NCBI GenBank assembly: GCA_900538385.1
Contig: UWSO01000001.1
Span: 57,846-121,845 of the forward strand
Length of the DNA stretch: 64,000 nucleotides
DNA from: an uncultured Porphyromonas sp.
GTDB lineage: Bacteria > Bacteroidota > Bacteroidia > Bacteroidales > Porphyromonadaceae
Direction: 5' to 3'
Under the pieces are notes generated by a model. That model was not told the origin of the DNA and did no database searches. It saw only the letters and a list, made by a program, of their open reading frames with translations. The translations under genes were made by a program, and so were the position numbers. Shown here piece by piece: positions 1-7,803 of the stretch; position 1 is the stretch's first letter; every line of letters starts with the position of its first letter.

Positions 1-186
1 GATCGTCTGACCGATACGCATGGTCTGGAGCCGCTTGCTATTAGCTCGTACCTCCACCGTCTGAAGCGTCTCGTCAAAGGCGTGGGGTTCTAGCGCTACG
101 CTATCAGGTTTCGCGATGGATCTCTCAGCTAGAGCAACCGTCGGAATCAGATATAGTAATAGATAGCAAATGTATCGACAATACAT
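1..186 (-). CDS. TonB-dependent receptor, N-terminal fragment (runs off the window)
   Basis: Only the first 62 codons are in the window; the gene continues past base 1. The fragment starts at ATG 186. It has a hydrophobic signal peptide (about residues 4-20, ending PTVALA before E21), then a short linker and the segment LQTVEVRANSKRLQTMRIGQ. That segment resembles the TonB box and the start of the plug domain (typically 'LxxVEVxAxR') of Bacteroidetes TonB-dependent outer-membrane receptors. The substrate cannot be told from this piece. It lies 255 bp downstream of the small Cys/His exported protein on the same strand, so the two may be functionally linked, possibly in metal uptake. Confidence is limited by the short fragment. 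Confidence 0.65.
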   Translation of the reverse strand, partial: MYCRYICYLLLYLIPTVALAERSIAKPDSVALEPHAFDETLQTVEVRANSKRLQTMRIGQTI

Positions 187-441
187 CGCAAGAGTGTTGT
201 TAACCAGTGAAATGTAAGGAGATCGCACGCACCACTATACCGATAGCTTAACTCACACACAGCGGAGGAGCCAGGCGTACATAGGGGGGTGCGTCACATA
301 GATATGGTCTAGCTATGCTAGGGAAAATGAGAGCAATATTACGATCACTCAGACCTTGGCATGCAGCCAAGGTAAGCACACAAAGCGGAGTATAAGTGTA
401 GAGCTAATCCGCTTGTAGCCACACAGTCGATAGGTGTGTGG
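187..441. other. Intergenic region with two hairpins
   Basis: No gene is visible. Read on the minus strand there is a perfect 10-bp inverted repeat at 416-444, overlapping the stop of the upstream small gene, and an 8-bp-stem hairpin at about 351-371 (arms ACCTTGGC and GCCAAGGT). Both lie in the 5' region of the TonB-receptor gene. Neither has a convincing U-tract. No known riboswitch was recognised. Confidence 0.5.
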
Positions 442-444
442 CTA
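416..444 (-). terminator. Hairpin at the 3' end of the Cys/His small gene
   Basis: Arms TAGCCACACA and TGTGTGGCTA with a 9-nt loop form a perfect 10-bp stem that includes the TAG stop codon of the minus-strand gene. No run of T follows on the minus strand, so it may act as an mRNA 3' stabiliser or attenuator rather than a classical intrinsic terminator. Confidence 0.4.
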
Positions 445-819
445 GCAGTATCTCACTGGTGGGGCTCTTAGAGCTTTGCCCTCTCTCAGGGCTAGGTGTA
501 CAGCTTCGGGTTGCAGCTCGGGAGCGGGAGCATCCCACTCATCCACTGCAAAGGAAGGTGCTATGGCACACTGGTCGGTGATGCCGAGATGAAATTCGCA
601 GACGGGGCAGGTCACGTTGTTGACCAGATATACCTCTGAGCTAGCTTCATGATGCTCCCCACCGTCTGTGTCAGACTGAGAGGCAGCATAGTTTATCTCC
701 GAGAAGGCTCTTGCGTCATGCTGGTGCACAGCTTGTCCCATCAGAGCCAGTATGTACACTAGCCCCAATAGTACAGCCGTCATCCGAGTCGGCATATCGA
801 TATGTGTGAGTCTTCTCAT
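442..819 (-). CDS. Small exported Cys/His protein, function unknown
   Basis: A protein of about 125 aa with one hydrophobic segment (TAVLLGLVYILALMGQAV, roughly residues 13-30), then a mostly acidic extracytoplasmic part. That part has several His residues, a CPVCEFHLG motif near the middle and a C-terminal Cys. The closely spaced Cys pair and His residues suggest metal, haem or disulfide chemistry, but I do not recognise the family. The reading frame can be opened at a TTG at 837, but that codon lies inside the promoter -7 box (835-842), so ATG 819 is the better start; ATG 795 is also possible. It precedes a TonB-dependent receptor on the same strand, a common arrangement for metal-uptake accessory proteins (inference). 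Confidence 0.6.
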   Translation of the reverse strand: MRRLTHIDMPTRMTAVLLGLVYILALMGQAVHQHDARAFSEINYAASQSDTDGGEHHEASSEVYLVNNVTCPVCEFHLGITDQCAIAPSFAVDEWDAPAPELQPEAVHLALREGKALRAPPVRYC

Positions 820-834
820 AAACTTTATCACCCG

Positions 835-863
835 CAAAGGTAGTAAAAATATTTTTCTCGCAA
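835..863 (-). promoter_or_regulatory. Bacteroidetes promoter for the Cys/His small gene
   Basis: On the minus strand TACCTTTG (835-842) is preceded 17 bp upstream by TTGC (860-863), close to the Bacteroidetes -33/-7 consensus. Its position rules out the TTG start at 837 of the downstream gene. Confidence 0.6.
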
Positions 864-1007
864 GTGAGCTACCACCTCCTTTGTTTTCCCCGTTTCTATA
901 GATAATCTTCCAAGTCGAAATCGTTCTCCAAAATTGAAAGAGCTATATATCAGAATATAGGGAAGTCGAGCTTTTTCGTGAGACCTGGATGAGATCTTAG
1001 TTTTGTC

Positions 1008-1015
1008 TATATTTG
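1008..1015 (+). promoter_or_regulatory. -7 box of the lipoprotein gene
   Basis: TATATTTG matches the TAnnTTTG -7 consensus and lies 17 bp before ATG 1033. No clear TTG is found at the -33 spacing. It argues that the upstream in-frame TTG at 1003 is not a start codon. Confidence 0.5.
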
Positions 1016-1032
1016 CAGAAAGAACTCGTAAT

Positions 1033-1554
1033 ATGAAACAGATTCATTTTTCCAAGCTTCAGTGCATCTTTGGGGTCATACTACTTACGCTCACCCTTTC
1101 GAGCTGTGGGTTGATGAATTCTCCTCAGGTGAAAACGTACCTTCCCCTATCTCAATTTCAGTATGCCTATATTGCGCCAATAGGTGGCGTACAAGGTCCC
1201 CCAAATGCTGCATTTGGAGGCTTCCCTGGCTCGGCCAATCCTAGAGATTTTATTGCAGGGCAACTCTTCAAGAGAGGAATTATAGTCGTTCCCGAAATTA
1301 ATCCTGCACAAGCGCAGAAGACGCTTGTAGTAAGCTATGGCGAGGGCGACAAAAGAAATATCTTGATCGGCTATGCTCTAGAAGTTACCATTCAGCTAAC
1401 AACTGCCGACATGAATAAACTTGTTGCTGTTGCTACGGCCGAAGGGTACGGAGAGACTGAGTCTGACAAGATCCGAGATGCTATTTCGCAAGCTATGACA
1501 GCGCTCTTTGAGCCTGAGAAAATAAGCCAAAACTCCTCCTCGCTCTATTTTTAG
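1033..1554 (+). CDS. Predicted lipoprotein, function unknown
   Basis: About 173 aa from ATG 1033. The N-terminus (Lys, a hydrophobic core VILLTLTL, then SSC) is a lipoprotein signal peptide with a lipobox ending at a Cys near residue 25, so the mature protein should be a membrane-anchored lipoprotein. The rest includes a Gly/Pro-rich loop (PIGGVQGPPNAAFGGFPG), an alternating hydrophobic segment and a C-terminal helix. I do not recognise a named domain. It stands alone on the plus strand and converges on pdxB, with 43 bp between the two stops. The start is chosen because an upstream TTG lies inside the -7 box. Confidence 0.7.
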   Translation: MKQIHFSKLQCIFGVILLTLTLSSCGLMNSPQVKTYLPLSQFQYAYIAPIGGVQGPPNAAFGGFPGSANPRDFIAGQLFKRGIIVVPEINPAQAQKTLVVSYGEGDKRNILIGYALEVTIQLTTADMNKLVAVATAEGYGETESDKIRDAISQAMTALFEPEKISQNSSSLYF

Positions 1555-1597
1555 GCTTCCGTAAAAGCAACCCTGAACTTAATAAGGTGAGCTTGCC

Positions 1598-2809
1598 TTA
1601 GTTGCTGGCTAAGGCGAAGCCAAGCGCGGCAAGTGCCGGACGGAGGGAGGCGGGAACGCCTCGTACGGTGTAGTCGTGTGGCTCGTAAGGATGCTGGTAG
1701 CTGACACGCTGCTGCTCGAAGGTCTCTGGCGAGGCGAGTATTCGGCTCATGATCGCTGGCAAGTCGAGCGTGTGGATCATCGCACGCCAAGGTATCTGCC
1801 ACGGTTCGCACCCCGAGAGGTCTAGGTATGGCTCCGCTAGGGGGCGCGGGTGTGCCAGTGCTATGCGGGTATCACTGAGTTCGAAGAAGTCGCACAAGTG
1901 GCGCAAACTCTGCACAGCTCCCTGTGCCTTGCCATGCACTGAGAAGCCCGCAATGTGGGGTGTGCCGATGAAGACACGATCCAGTAGTGCCTGCGCTATG
2001 TGTGGCTCGCCCTCCCAGCAGTCGATCACGGCTCCTGAGACCGCCTTATCGTCAAGGGTGCGTACCAGTGCGGAGGTGTCGACGACAGCTCCACGACAAG
2101 CATTGATCAACCAAGGTCGCTGCTGAGCGTTTCGCAAGAAAGCGTCATCAACTAAGTGATAAGTAGGGTGTGCTCCCCCCTTCGTCAAAGGCACGTGGCA
2201 GGTAATCATCGTAGCCGAGGCGAGAAGCGTCTCTAGATCTACGTAGCTGTCCCGTAGCATCGGCATAGCCTCCGCAAGGTAAGGACGCGGTAGCCCTTTG
2301 CTGTCCAGCTCCTTCAGATAGCTCTGCCAGTCAAGGTGCTCATCGTAAGCTGCTACGAGAGGTGGATCGTAGAGGAGCGTCCGGATGCCGAGCGCCTTGG
2401 CACGCTGATAGACCCGTCCGCCGGTATGTCCCGTACCAATGATCCCGAGTGTAATATCCTCAGGTGCCAATCCCTGCTCTAGTGCGATACAAGAGATAGC
2501 CGTCAGGACATACTGCGCTACGGAGGCAGCATTGCACCCAGGAGCGTTGTACCAGCGAATGCCCGCCTCACGGCAGTAATCGGTATCTATATGGTCAAAG
2601 CCCGCTGTCGCCGAGGTGATCAGACGCACAGCGCTCCCCTCCAGGAGCGTACGGTCACAACGCGTCACGCTACGGATCATCAGGGCATCAGCATCAGCGA
2701 CGGAATCGGCCGTTATCTCGCCACTCGGCAGGTAGCGCGCCTCGACCTCGAGGGGCATGCCGTCGGCCATGTAGGGGATAGAACTATCTACGACTATTCG
2801 CAGGGACAT
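1598..2809 (-). CDS. pdxB: Erythronate-4-phosphate dehydrogenase
   Basis: PdxB oxidises 4-phospho-erythronate to 2-oxo-3-hydroxy-4-phosphobutanoate in the deoxyxylulose-dependent pyridoxal-phosphate pathway. The 403-aa protein has the D-2-hydroxyacid dehydrogenase layout. There is an N-terminal catalytic half (SATAGFDHID near 66-75), a Rossmann motif GTGHTG at 125-130 and the catalytic Arg (NACRGAVVD), Glu (CWEGEP) and His (GTPHIAGFS). A C-terminal extension of about 100 residues matches the PdxB dimerisation domain and separates it from serine-pathway SerA. Length agrees with the family. It follows kbl by 108 bp that contain a hairpin, so it may have its own transcription control. PdxA, the next enzyme but two in the pathway, lies at 32421. 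Confidence 0.93.
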   Translation of the reverse strand: MSLRIVVDSSIPYMADGMPLEVEARYLPSGEITADSVADADALMIRSVTRCDRTLLEGSAVRLITSATAGFDHIDTDYCREAGIRWYNAPGCNAASVAQYVLTAISCIALEQGLAPEDITLGIIGTGHTGGRVYQRAKALGIRTLLYDPPLVAAYDEHLDWQSYLKELDSKGLPRPYLAEAMPMLRDSYVDLETLLASATMITCHVPLTKGGAHPTYHLVDDAFLRNAQQRPWLINACRGAVVDTSALVRTLDDKAVSGAVIDCWEGEPHIAQALLDRVFIGTPHIAGFSVHGKAQGAVQSLRHLCDFFELSDTRIALAHPRPLAEPYLDLSGCEPWQIPWRAMIHTLDLPAIMSRILASPETFEQQRVSYQHPYEPHDYTVRGVPASLRPALAALGFALASN

Positions 2810-2831
2810 ATATAAGAGGTCTTAATAAAGA

Positions 2832-2886
2832 GGAAGGTGACCAGATCTGCACTCCCGATGTCATGGGATAGCGTCTAGTCACCTTC
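2832..2886 (-). terminator. Long hairpin between kbl and pdxB
   Basis: Outer arms AGGTGACC and GTCACCT enclose an inner CTCCCGATG / CATGGGAT pairing. On the minus strand it lies just after the kbl stop and is followed by CCTCTTTATT, a weak U-rich tail. It could be a terminator or attenuator ahead of pdxB. Confidence 0.5.
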
Positions 2887-2917
2887 GTTATTAGTTATGC
2901 TTTGCTGAGAGCAGCGA

Positions 2918-4108
2918 TTACTTGATCACGCCCAGCTCCTTACCGATCTTGATAAAGGCAGCAATCGCCTTGTCGAGGTGCTCACGCTCGTGAGCTGCTG
3001 AGAGCTGTACACGGATACGAGCCTCGCCCTTCGGAACGACTGGATAGTAGAAGCCCGTTACATAAATACCCTCCTCGAGGAGACGAGCAGCGTAACGCTG
3101 AGATAGAGGAGCGTCGTAAAGCATCACAGCGCAGATAGCACTCTGTGTAGGCTTGATGTCAAAGCCAGCTGCAAGCATCTTTTCACGGAAGTAGTTGACA
3201 TTCTCCATCAGTTTCGTGTGTAGCGAGTCATCTTCCTCCAGCATCTTGAAGACCTCGATACCAGCGCCGACCACTGCGGGGGGCAGTGAGTTAGAAAAGA
3301 GGTAGGGTCTAGAGCGCTGACGTAGGATCTCGATGATCTCCTTAGGACCAGCCGTAAAGCCACCAACAGCACCACCGAATGCCTTGCCTAGCGTACCGGT
3401 ATGAATGTCGATACGGTCAAAGCAGTCGAATGCCTCAGCGACACCACGACCTGTCTTACCAACGACACCAGCCGAGTGGCACTCATCGACCATAACGAGA
3501 GCGTCATACTTGTCAGCGAGATCGCATATCTTGTCCATAGGAGCTACGTTGCCGTCCATACTGAAGACACCGTCCGTGACAATGATGCGGAAGCGCTGCT
3601 CCTGAGCCTCCTGGAGGCACTTCTCTAGCTCCTCCATGTTAGCATTAGCGTAGCGATAGCGCTTAGCCTTGCAGAGACGTACACCGTCGATAATCGAAGC
3701 GTGATTCAGCGAGTCGCTGATGATGGCGTCTTCTGGGCCGAAGAGAGGCTCGAAGACACCTCCGTTGGCATCAAAGCAAGCAGCGTAGAGGATAGCATCC
3801 TCTGTGTGGAAGTAGTGTGCGATAGCCTTCTCGAGCTGCTTGTGGATATCTTGCGTACCGCAGATGAAGCGTACGCTACTCATGCCATATCCGTGCGAAT
3901 CCATCATATCCTTGGCAGCCTTGATGAGGCGAGGATTGTCAGATAGACCTAGATAGTTGTTAGCGCAGAAGTTCAAGACATCCTTGCCCCCCTCTACCTT
4001 GATAGCGGCCGTCTGAGGGGTGATAATAATGCGCTCCTCCTTGTAGAGACCCGCATCCTTAGTGTCCTGGATCTCCTTGGTGAGGAAGTTCTTCAGTTCT
4101 TTGTACAT
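2918..4108 (-). CDS. kbl: Glycine C-acetyltransferase (2-amino-3-ketobutyrate CoA ligase)
   Basis: A PLP-dependent alpha-oxoamine synthase that interconverts 2-amino-3-ketobutyrate plus CoA and glycine plus acetyl-CoA in threonine breakdown. The 396-aa length is exact for the family. The PLP-binding Lys is K242 in HTGTLGKAFGGAVGG, the cofactor-contacting Asp is in VDECHSAG (about 208-214), and SDSLNHASI (131-139) is the usual His-containing loop. The start at ATG 4108 gives the normal N-terminus (LKNFLTKEIQ). No threonine dehydrogenase lies beside it. The upstream neighbour is the DUF5606 gene, 65 bp away on the same strand. Confidence 0.95.
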   Translation of the reverse strand: MYKELKNFLTKEIQDTKDAGLYKEERIIITPQTAAIKVEGGKDVLNFCANNYLGLSDNPRLIKAAKDMMDSHGYGMSSVRFICGTQDIHKQLEKAIAHYFHTEDAILYAACFDANGGVFEPLFGPEDAIISDSLNHASIIDGVRLCKAKRYRYANANMEELEKCLQEAQEQRFRIIVTDGVFSMDGNVAPMDKICDLADKYDALVMVDECHSAGVVGKTGRGVAEAFDCFDRIDIHTGTLGKAFGGAVGGFTAGPKEIIEILRQRSRPYLFSNSLPPAVVGAGIEVFKMLEEDDSLHTKLMENVNYFREKMLAAGFDIKPTQSAICAVMLYDAPLSQRYAARLLEEGIYVTGFYYPVVPKGEARIRVQLSAAHEREHLDKAIAAFIKIGKELGVIK

Positions 4109-4173
4109 GATATTATGTGGTAAAGTTATTAGACAAGAGTCGGTGAGCCTTAGGTGACTTGCGAGAGGCTTTA

Positions 4174-4614
4174 TTACTCCTCAGCGGGAGCTTCCTCTGT
4201 TGTCTCGCTAGCCTCCTCAGGTGCAGGCTCGGAGAAGTCGGTGTACCCCGTCTCTACGAGGATATTGTACCAGCGAAAGATCTTCTTGATATCGTTGTCG
4301 TGGACACGCTGGCGGTCATATTCAGGGAGTACCTCCGCAAAGAGGTCAAAGTAAGCCTCCTTGCCATTAAGTCCCTTGAGATCAACCGGCTTGCCCTCAT
4401 ATTTGTCGAGCAGCGTCTGCAAGATCTCTCGCAGCGGTGTCTCCTCGGTAGTTGTGTAGATCGAAATATCACCTAGAGATACGACACGATCCGAAGCGTA
4501 TGCGGGGATGCGACGCTTGGTCTCTAGATCCTCGACGATGATACTATTCTTGGTGTGGGTCAGGAGCTTAAAGAGTCCTGGCTTGCCTGAGATGGATAAG
4601 ATTTCTTTGAGCAT
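4174..4614 (-). CDS. DUF5606 family protein
   Basis: A 146-aa protein recognised as the Bacteroidetes DUF5606 family. The N-terminus (LKEILSISGKPGLFKLL) has the family's typical opening. The middle part (about 25-125) is a compact alpha/beta domain, and the last 20 residues are an acidic Glu/Pro/Thr tail. There is no signal peptide or membrane segment, so it is cytoplasmic. The biochemical role is unknown to me. A TATCTTTG -7 box lies at 4663-4670 on the minus strand, giving a leader of about 45 nt. An inverted-repeat array lies upstream at about 4783-4965. Confidence 0.85.
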   Translation of the reverse strand: MLKEILSISGKPGLFKLLTHTKNSIIVEDLETKRRIPAYASDRVVSLGDISIYTTTEETPLREILQTLLDKYEGKPVDLKGLNGKEAYFDLFAEVLPEYDRQRVHDNDIKKIFRWYNILVETGYTDFSEPAPEEASETTEEAPAEE

Positions 4615-4782
4615 AAACTATATTATGTGGCGAAAGCCCCCTAGGCTCTCATTATATATCTGCAAAGATACCAAAATAGTAGCGTATGGTGTGTATGGGG
4701 TAGCGCTCTTTCTTTGTTCAACGAGTGATCAGCCGATGAAGACTTGTAAGTCTCCATGCTTTTCTCTCATCAGCAGCAAATC

Positions 4783-4965
4783 CCTCGGAGCAACTTGCCA
4801 AATAGCTCCGTGGAAAATGAAAAATCTCCACGGAGGAAAGGAAAAATTCTTCGGAGGAATCGAATGAAACTTCGGAAGTATCAGATGATAAGTCCGAAGA
4901 ATTTTTTATTTCTTCCGAAGAAATCGACTATTTCTTCGGAAGGGATTGGGAATTTTCTCGGAGGA
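4783..4965. repeat. Phased inverted-repeat array 1
   Basis: Fills most of the 384-bp gap between comEC and the DUF5606 gene. Unit cores start at about 4783, 4805, 4827, 4849, 4870, 4891, 4912, 4934 and 4956, a spacing of 21-22 bp throughout. Cores include CTCCGTGGA, TCCACGGAGG, CTTCGGAAG, GTCCGAAG and CTTCCGAAG; the unit at 4909-4925 is a 17-nt palindrome (8-1-8). Spacers are AT-rich, often containing AAATGA-like sequence. No coding potential is visible. Confidence 0.85.
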
Positions 4966-4998
4966 AGTCAGATTCTCTTTGTAGAGAAGGGGGTACGG

Positions 4999-6555
4999 TT
5001 AGACACGTATGGGGCGGGGACGAGCTAGGAGGTACTGCACCCAGGCGTAGAGGAGGAGGTAGTAGAGAAGGCAGAGCCAGAGCGGCATGGAGATGGTGAG
5101 CTGAGTGATGAAGTGCTCCTCTAGGAGTGCCACCGCGCCGCTGGTGAGGTCGCTCACGCCGACAAGAAGCATCGGTAGGAGCTTCGTGGGTAGCCCGAGG
5201 GCGAGCAACCCCATGGTGACAAGCCCCGTGATGATGAGCAGCGTGGCGAGAGGCGACAGGAGGAGGTTGGCGAGGAGTAGCCAGACGGCTGTGGTGCCGA
5301 AGCTGCGTGCGAGGATTGGCCAGACGAAGAGTTGTACAGCGAGGGTCGTGATGATGAGGTAGTAAAGGTAGCTGACGATACGGGAACGGCTCGGCGTGAT
5401 GCGTTGGTTGAGTGCGCCCCAGGTGACGAAAATAGCTAGCACCGCTCCGAAGCTGAGCTGCATGCCTACGTCAAAGAGTGCGTAGGGTGAGACAATGAGT
5501 AGGAGGACAGCCGCCTGCGCCCAGACGCTGAGCCGATCGGTGAAGCGCCCCAGGAGCCGTGCCACAGCAAAGATGGAGAACATGAGCGAGGCACGGAGTG
5601 TCGGGATGGAGAGTCCGCAGATGAAAGCGTAGATCCATACCGCTACGAGGGTCAGGCTCCAGCGCAGGAGGTAAGCGGTGTGAACGTTGCGTATGAGCCG
5701 TAGCGGATAGCGTATGAGCCAGTAGATGAGCAGTAGGACGACCCCAACGTGAAAGCCACTGACCGACAGCAGATGCGCGACGCCTACAGAGCGAAACTGT
5801 GCCTCTGCGATGGTACCTTCGGAGCGATCGCCTAGGCAGATAGCACGGAGCGTCTCTCGTTGCAACGGAGTGAGTTGGTCAATCTCGTCTAGCGTGCCAC
5901 CGATGCGCTGCTGGAGGGTGTAGGCGCGGTAGCGTAGTTGATCCCAGAGCGACCAATGGGTGGTGGTTGGCGCATTGCAAGCTTCTGCTGCGGAGGCGGA
6001 TAGCACGCCTGAGACCTTTCGCGAGAGGAGGTAGTGCTGATAGCTTGACGAGGAGACTTGATCTATAGGTGTGAGCCGTCCACGGACGAGGTAGCTGGTG
6101 CGAGGCGTGAGCTGCAGCGAGTCATTATATAGGTATAGCATGATGCGCTGGCCACTCCAGCGAACTAGGGTTGCTTCGCTCGGGTCTGTCGCCTGCTCGA
6201 TGATAGCCTCGGCACGGTAGCCCTGTTCGCGTGCTGTGGGCGGACGGGAGATGGTGACGAGGTAAGTCATTTCTTTGCTGGGCTGTGGGAGTTGCGCTAC
6301 CCGCTCTCTCGGGATTGTTGCCAGACAAGCCCCCATGCAGAGGAGGAGTAGGTACCAAGCGGAGCCAGCGAGGAGCGCTTTGCGCCAAAGTCTAGAAAGA
6401 ACGAGGAGTAGTGTCGCTACGGCGATGCCGAGGAAGTACCACTGCGCCGCTAGTAGCCCGAGACTACCTAGATAAATGCCCAGCACTAGCGACAGGAGTG
6501 TCACCAATGCTGGGCGCATGATTGTGGCGTGTAGCCCTCGGACGAGGTAGTGCAA
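4999..6555 (-). CDS. comEC: ComEC/Rec2-family DNA-uptake membrane protein
   Basis: 518 aa and very hydrophobic. An N-terminal membrane pair is followed by a soluble DUF4131-like stretch, then the Competence domain: AICLGDRSEG, then SVGVAHLLSVSGFHVGVV at about 245-262, later CGLSIPTLRAS and DVGMQLSFGA. In the family this channel moves single-stranded DNA across the inner membrane. The protein ends after the last membrane helices and lacks the C-terminal metallo-beta-lactamase-like domain of Bacillus ComEC; short forms of this kind are common in Bacteroidetes. It is the last gene of the queD-to-comEC run, 7 bp after rpe. An inverted-repeat array lies just past its stop. Confidence 0.88.
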   Translation of the reverse strand: MHYLVRGLHATIMRPALVTLLSLVLGIYLGSLGLLAAQWYFLGIAVATLLLVLSRLWRKALLAGSAWYLLLLCMGACLATIPRERVAQLPQPSKEMTYLVTISRPPTAREQGYRAEAIIEQATDPSEATLVRWSGQRIMLYLYNDSLQLTPRTSYLVRGRLTPIDQVSSSSYQHYLLSRKVSGVLSASAAEACNAPTTTHWSLWDQLRYRAYTLQQRIGGTLDEIDQLTPLQRETLRAICLGDRSEGTIAEAQFRSVGVAHLLSVSGFHVGVVLLLIYWLIRYPLRLIRNVHTAYLLRWSLTLVAVWIYAFICGLSIPTLRASLMFSIFAVARLLGRFTDRLSVWAQAAVLLLIVSPYALFDVGMQLSFGAVLAIFVTWGALNQRITPSRSRIVSYLYYLIITTLAVQLFVWPILARSFGTTAVWLLLANLLLSPLATLLIITGLVTMGLLALGLPTKLLPMLLVGVSDLTSGAVALLEEHFITQLTISMPLWLCLLYYLLLYAWVQYLLARPRPIRV

Positions 6556-6562
6556 GGCTAGT

Positions 6563-7210
6563 CTACAAGGCGTGTAGCTGTGCGATCATCTCCTGAGGAC
6601 TGGGTGCCTTAAAGACAGCACTGCCCGCTACGAGCGAGTCGGCACCCGCCTCTATGAGCTGACGACCCGTCTCGAGGTTGACCCCGCCGTCGACCTGTAT
6701 GAGGGTGGGGAGACCCTGCTCTTGGATCATCTTGCGCAGACGCTCGACCTTGCGAACAGACTGCTCGATAAACTTTTGCCCGCCATAGCCCGGATTGACA
6801 CTCATGAGGAGCACCATGTCGGCTTCGCAGAGGATGTCGGTGAGGAGCTCCACGGGGGTATGCGGATTGAGCGTGACGGCTGGACGCATACCCGCCTCAC
6901 GGATAGCCCGTAGCGTGCGGTGCAGGTGAGGGCACACCTCGTAGTGTACATTCATAATGTGGATGCCGAGCTTGGCAAACTGGTCGATGAACTTCCACGG
7001 CTCAACGATCATCAGATGCACGTCGAGAGGCTTCTGACAGATGGGGCGTATCGCCTCAATGATGGGAAAGCCAAAGGAGAGGTTCGGAACAAATACACCA
7101 TCCATCACGTCAATGTGGAGCCAGTCGCACTGACTCTCGTTGATCATCGTGATCTCGTCGGCGAGATGCAGGAAGTCTGCACTGAGGAGGGAGGGAGATA
7201 CAATAGCCAT
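6563..7210 (-). CDS. rpe: Ribulose-phosphate 3-epimerase
   Basis: Interconverts D-ribulose 5-phosphate and D-xylulose 5-phosphate in the pentose phosphate pathway. The 215-aa length is normal. Family signatures are clear: SLLSADF at the N-terminus, HIDVMDGVFVPNLSFG (about 32-48), HLMIVEP, the second Asp in QVDGGVN (about 175) and the phosphate-binding end VAGSAVF. The metal-binding His and Asp residues are all present. It sits 35 bp after the FAH-like gene and 7 bp before comEC on the minus strand. Confidence 0.96.
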   Translation of the reverse strand: MAIVSPSLLSADFLHLADEITMINESQCDWLHIDVMDGVFVPNLSFGFPIIEAIRPICQKPLDVHLMIVEPWKFIDQFAKLGIHIMNVHYEVCPHLHRTLRAIREAGMRPAVTLNPHTPVELLTDILCEADMVLLMSVNPGYGGQKFIEQSVRKVERLRKMIQEQGLPTLIQVDGGVNLETGRQLIEAGADSLVAGSAVFKAPSPQEMIAQLHAL

Positions 7211-7245
7211 AGTGAAGGGGTTTTAGTCAATTCGATATTGATGCT

Positions 7246-7803
7246 TTACTTGATGCGTAGTAGGGTAGTGGAGCGGAGCCTTTCGCTAGCCTGTAGCGTC
7301 AGGGAGAGCTGTTGCTCGGGAGCAATGGTGGGGGCCGCTGTTATGGGGATCGCGTTGAGTAGGAGTACGTCGCCCGTGTGAATGGTGAGGCACTCGGAGA
7401 GGAGCGAGAGCGCTTGGCAGACCATCTCTCGGGAAAGGGCCCAGCTCTGCTCGGAGAGGGTTAGCGTGAAGTGCTCTGCGAGCGTTGTGTCAAGGGGTTG
7501 CCAGTCGAGGGCTACGGCACTGCCGTCGTACACCTTAGCACGCTCCCACGGAGCGCTCGCCTCGCGTAGCTCAGCGAGTAGTGAGCGGCAGGTGATGTCC
7601 CAGCCGGCAGCGCACGACTCGATGTACCGCTCGGCAAAGGGTGGTGCCACGCACTTGCCCGTACGCCCTATCTTGATGGCGAGAGAAGGAATGGCGCACC
7701 ACTCCGCTTCTAGGTGTGGAACGAAGAAGGGGTAACCCGGGCGAAGGAGTGCTTCGCCTTTGTAAAAGAGCCGCGCCGCGTCGTTTATGCCGTAGACTTT
7801 CAT
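7246..7803 (-). CDS. Small fumarylacetoacetate hydrolase-fold protein
   Basis: 185 aa, shorter than typical FAH-superfamily enzymes. The order of elements is that of the FAH fold: a short N-terminal segment, SLAIKIGRTGKCV, then AERYIESCAAGWDITCRS, matching the 'yIxGYtvxNDvsaRd' region, and a C-terminal GDVLLLN. The Asp of WDITCR is kept, but the Glu pair that normally starts the metal site is not obvious (WCAIPSLAIKI). Activity and substrate are therefore uncertain. It overlaps rfbB by 4 bp and lies in the operon with porE and rpe. Confidence 0.7.
   Translation of the reverse strand: MKVYGINDAARLFYKGEALLRPGYPFFVPHLEAEWCAIPSLAIKIGRTGKCVAPPFAERYIESCAAGWDITCRSLLAELREASAPWERAKVYDGSAVALDWQPLDTTLAEHFTLTLSEQSWALSREMVCQALSLLSECLTIHTGDVLLLNAIPITAAPTIAPEQQLSLTLQASERLRSTTLLRIK

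Noticed and set aside
187..441. Cobalamin or other riboswitch before the TonB receptor
   Set aside because: Only two simple hairpins are visible; no B12-box or other conserved riboswitch core was found.
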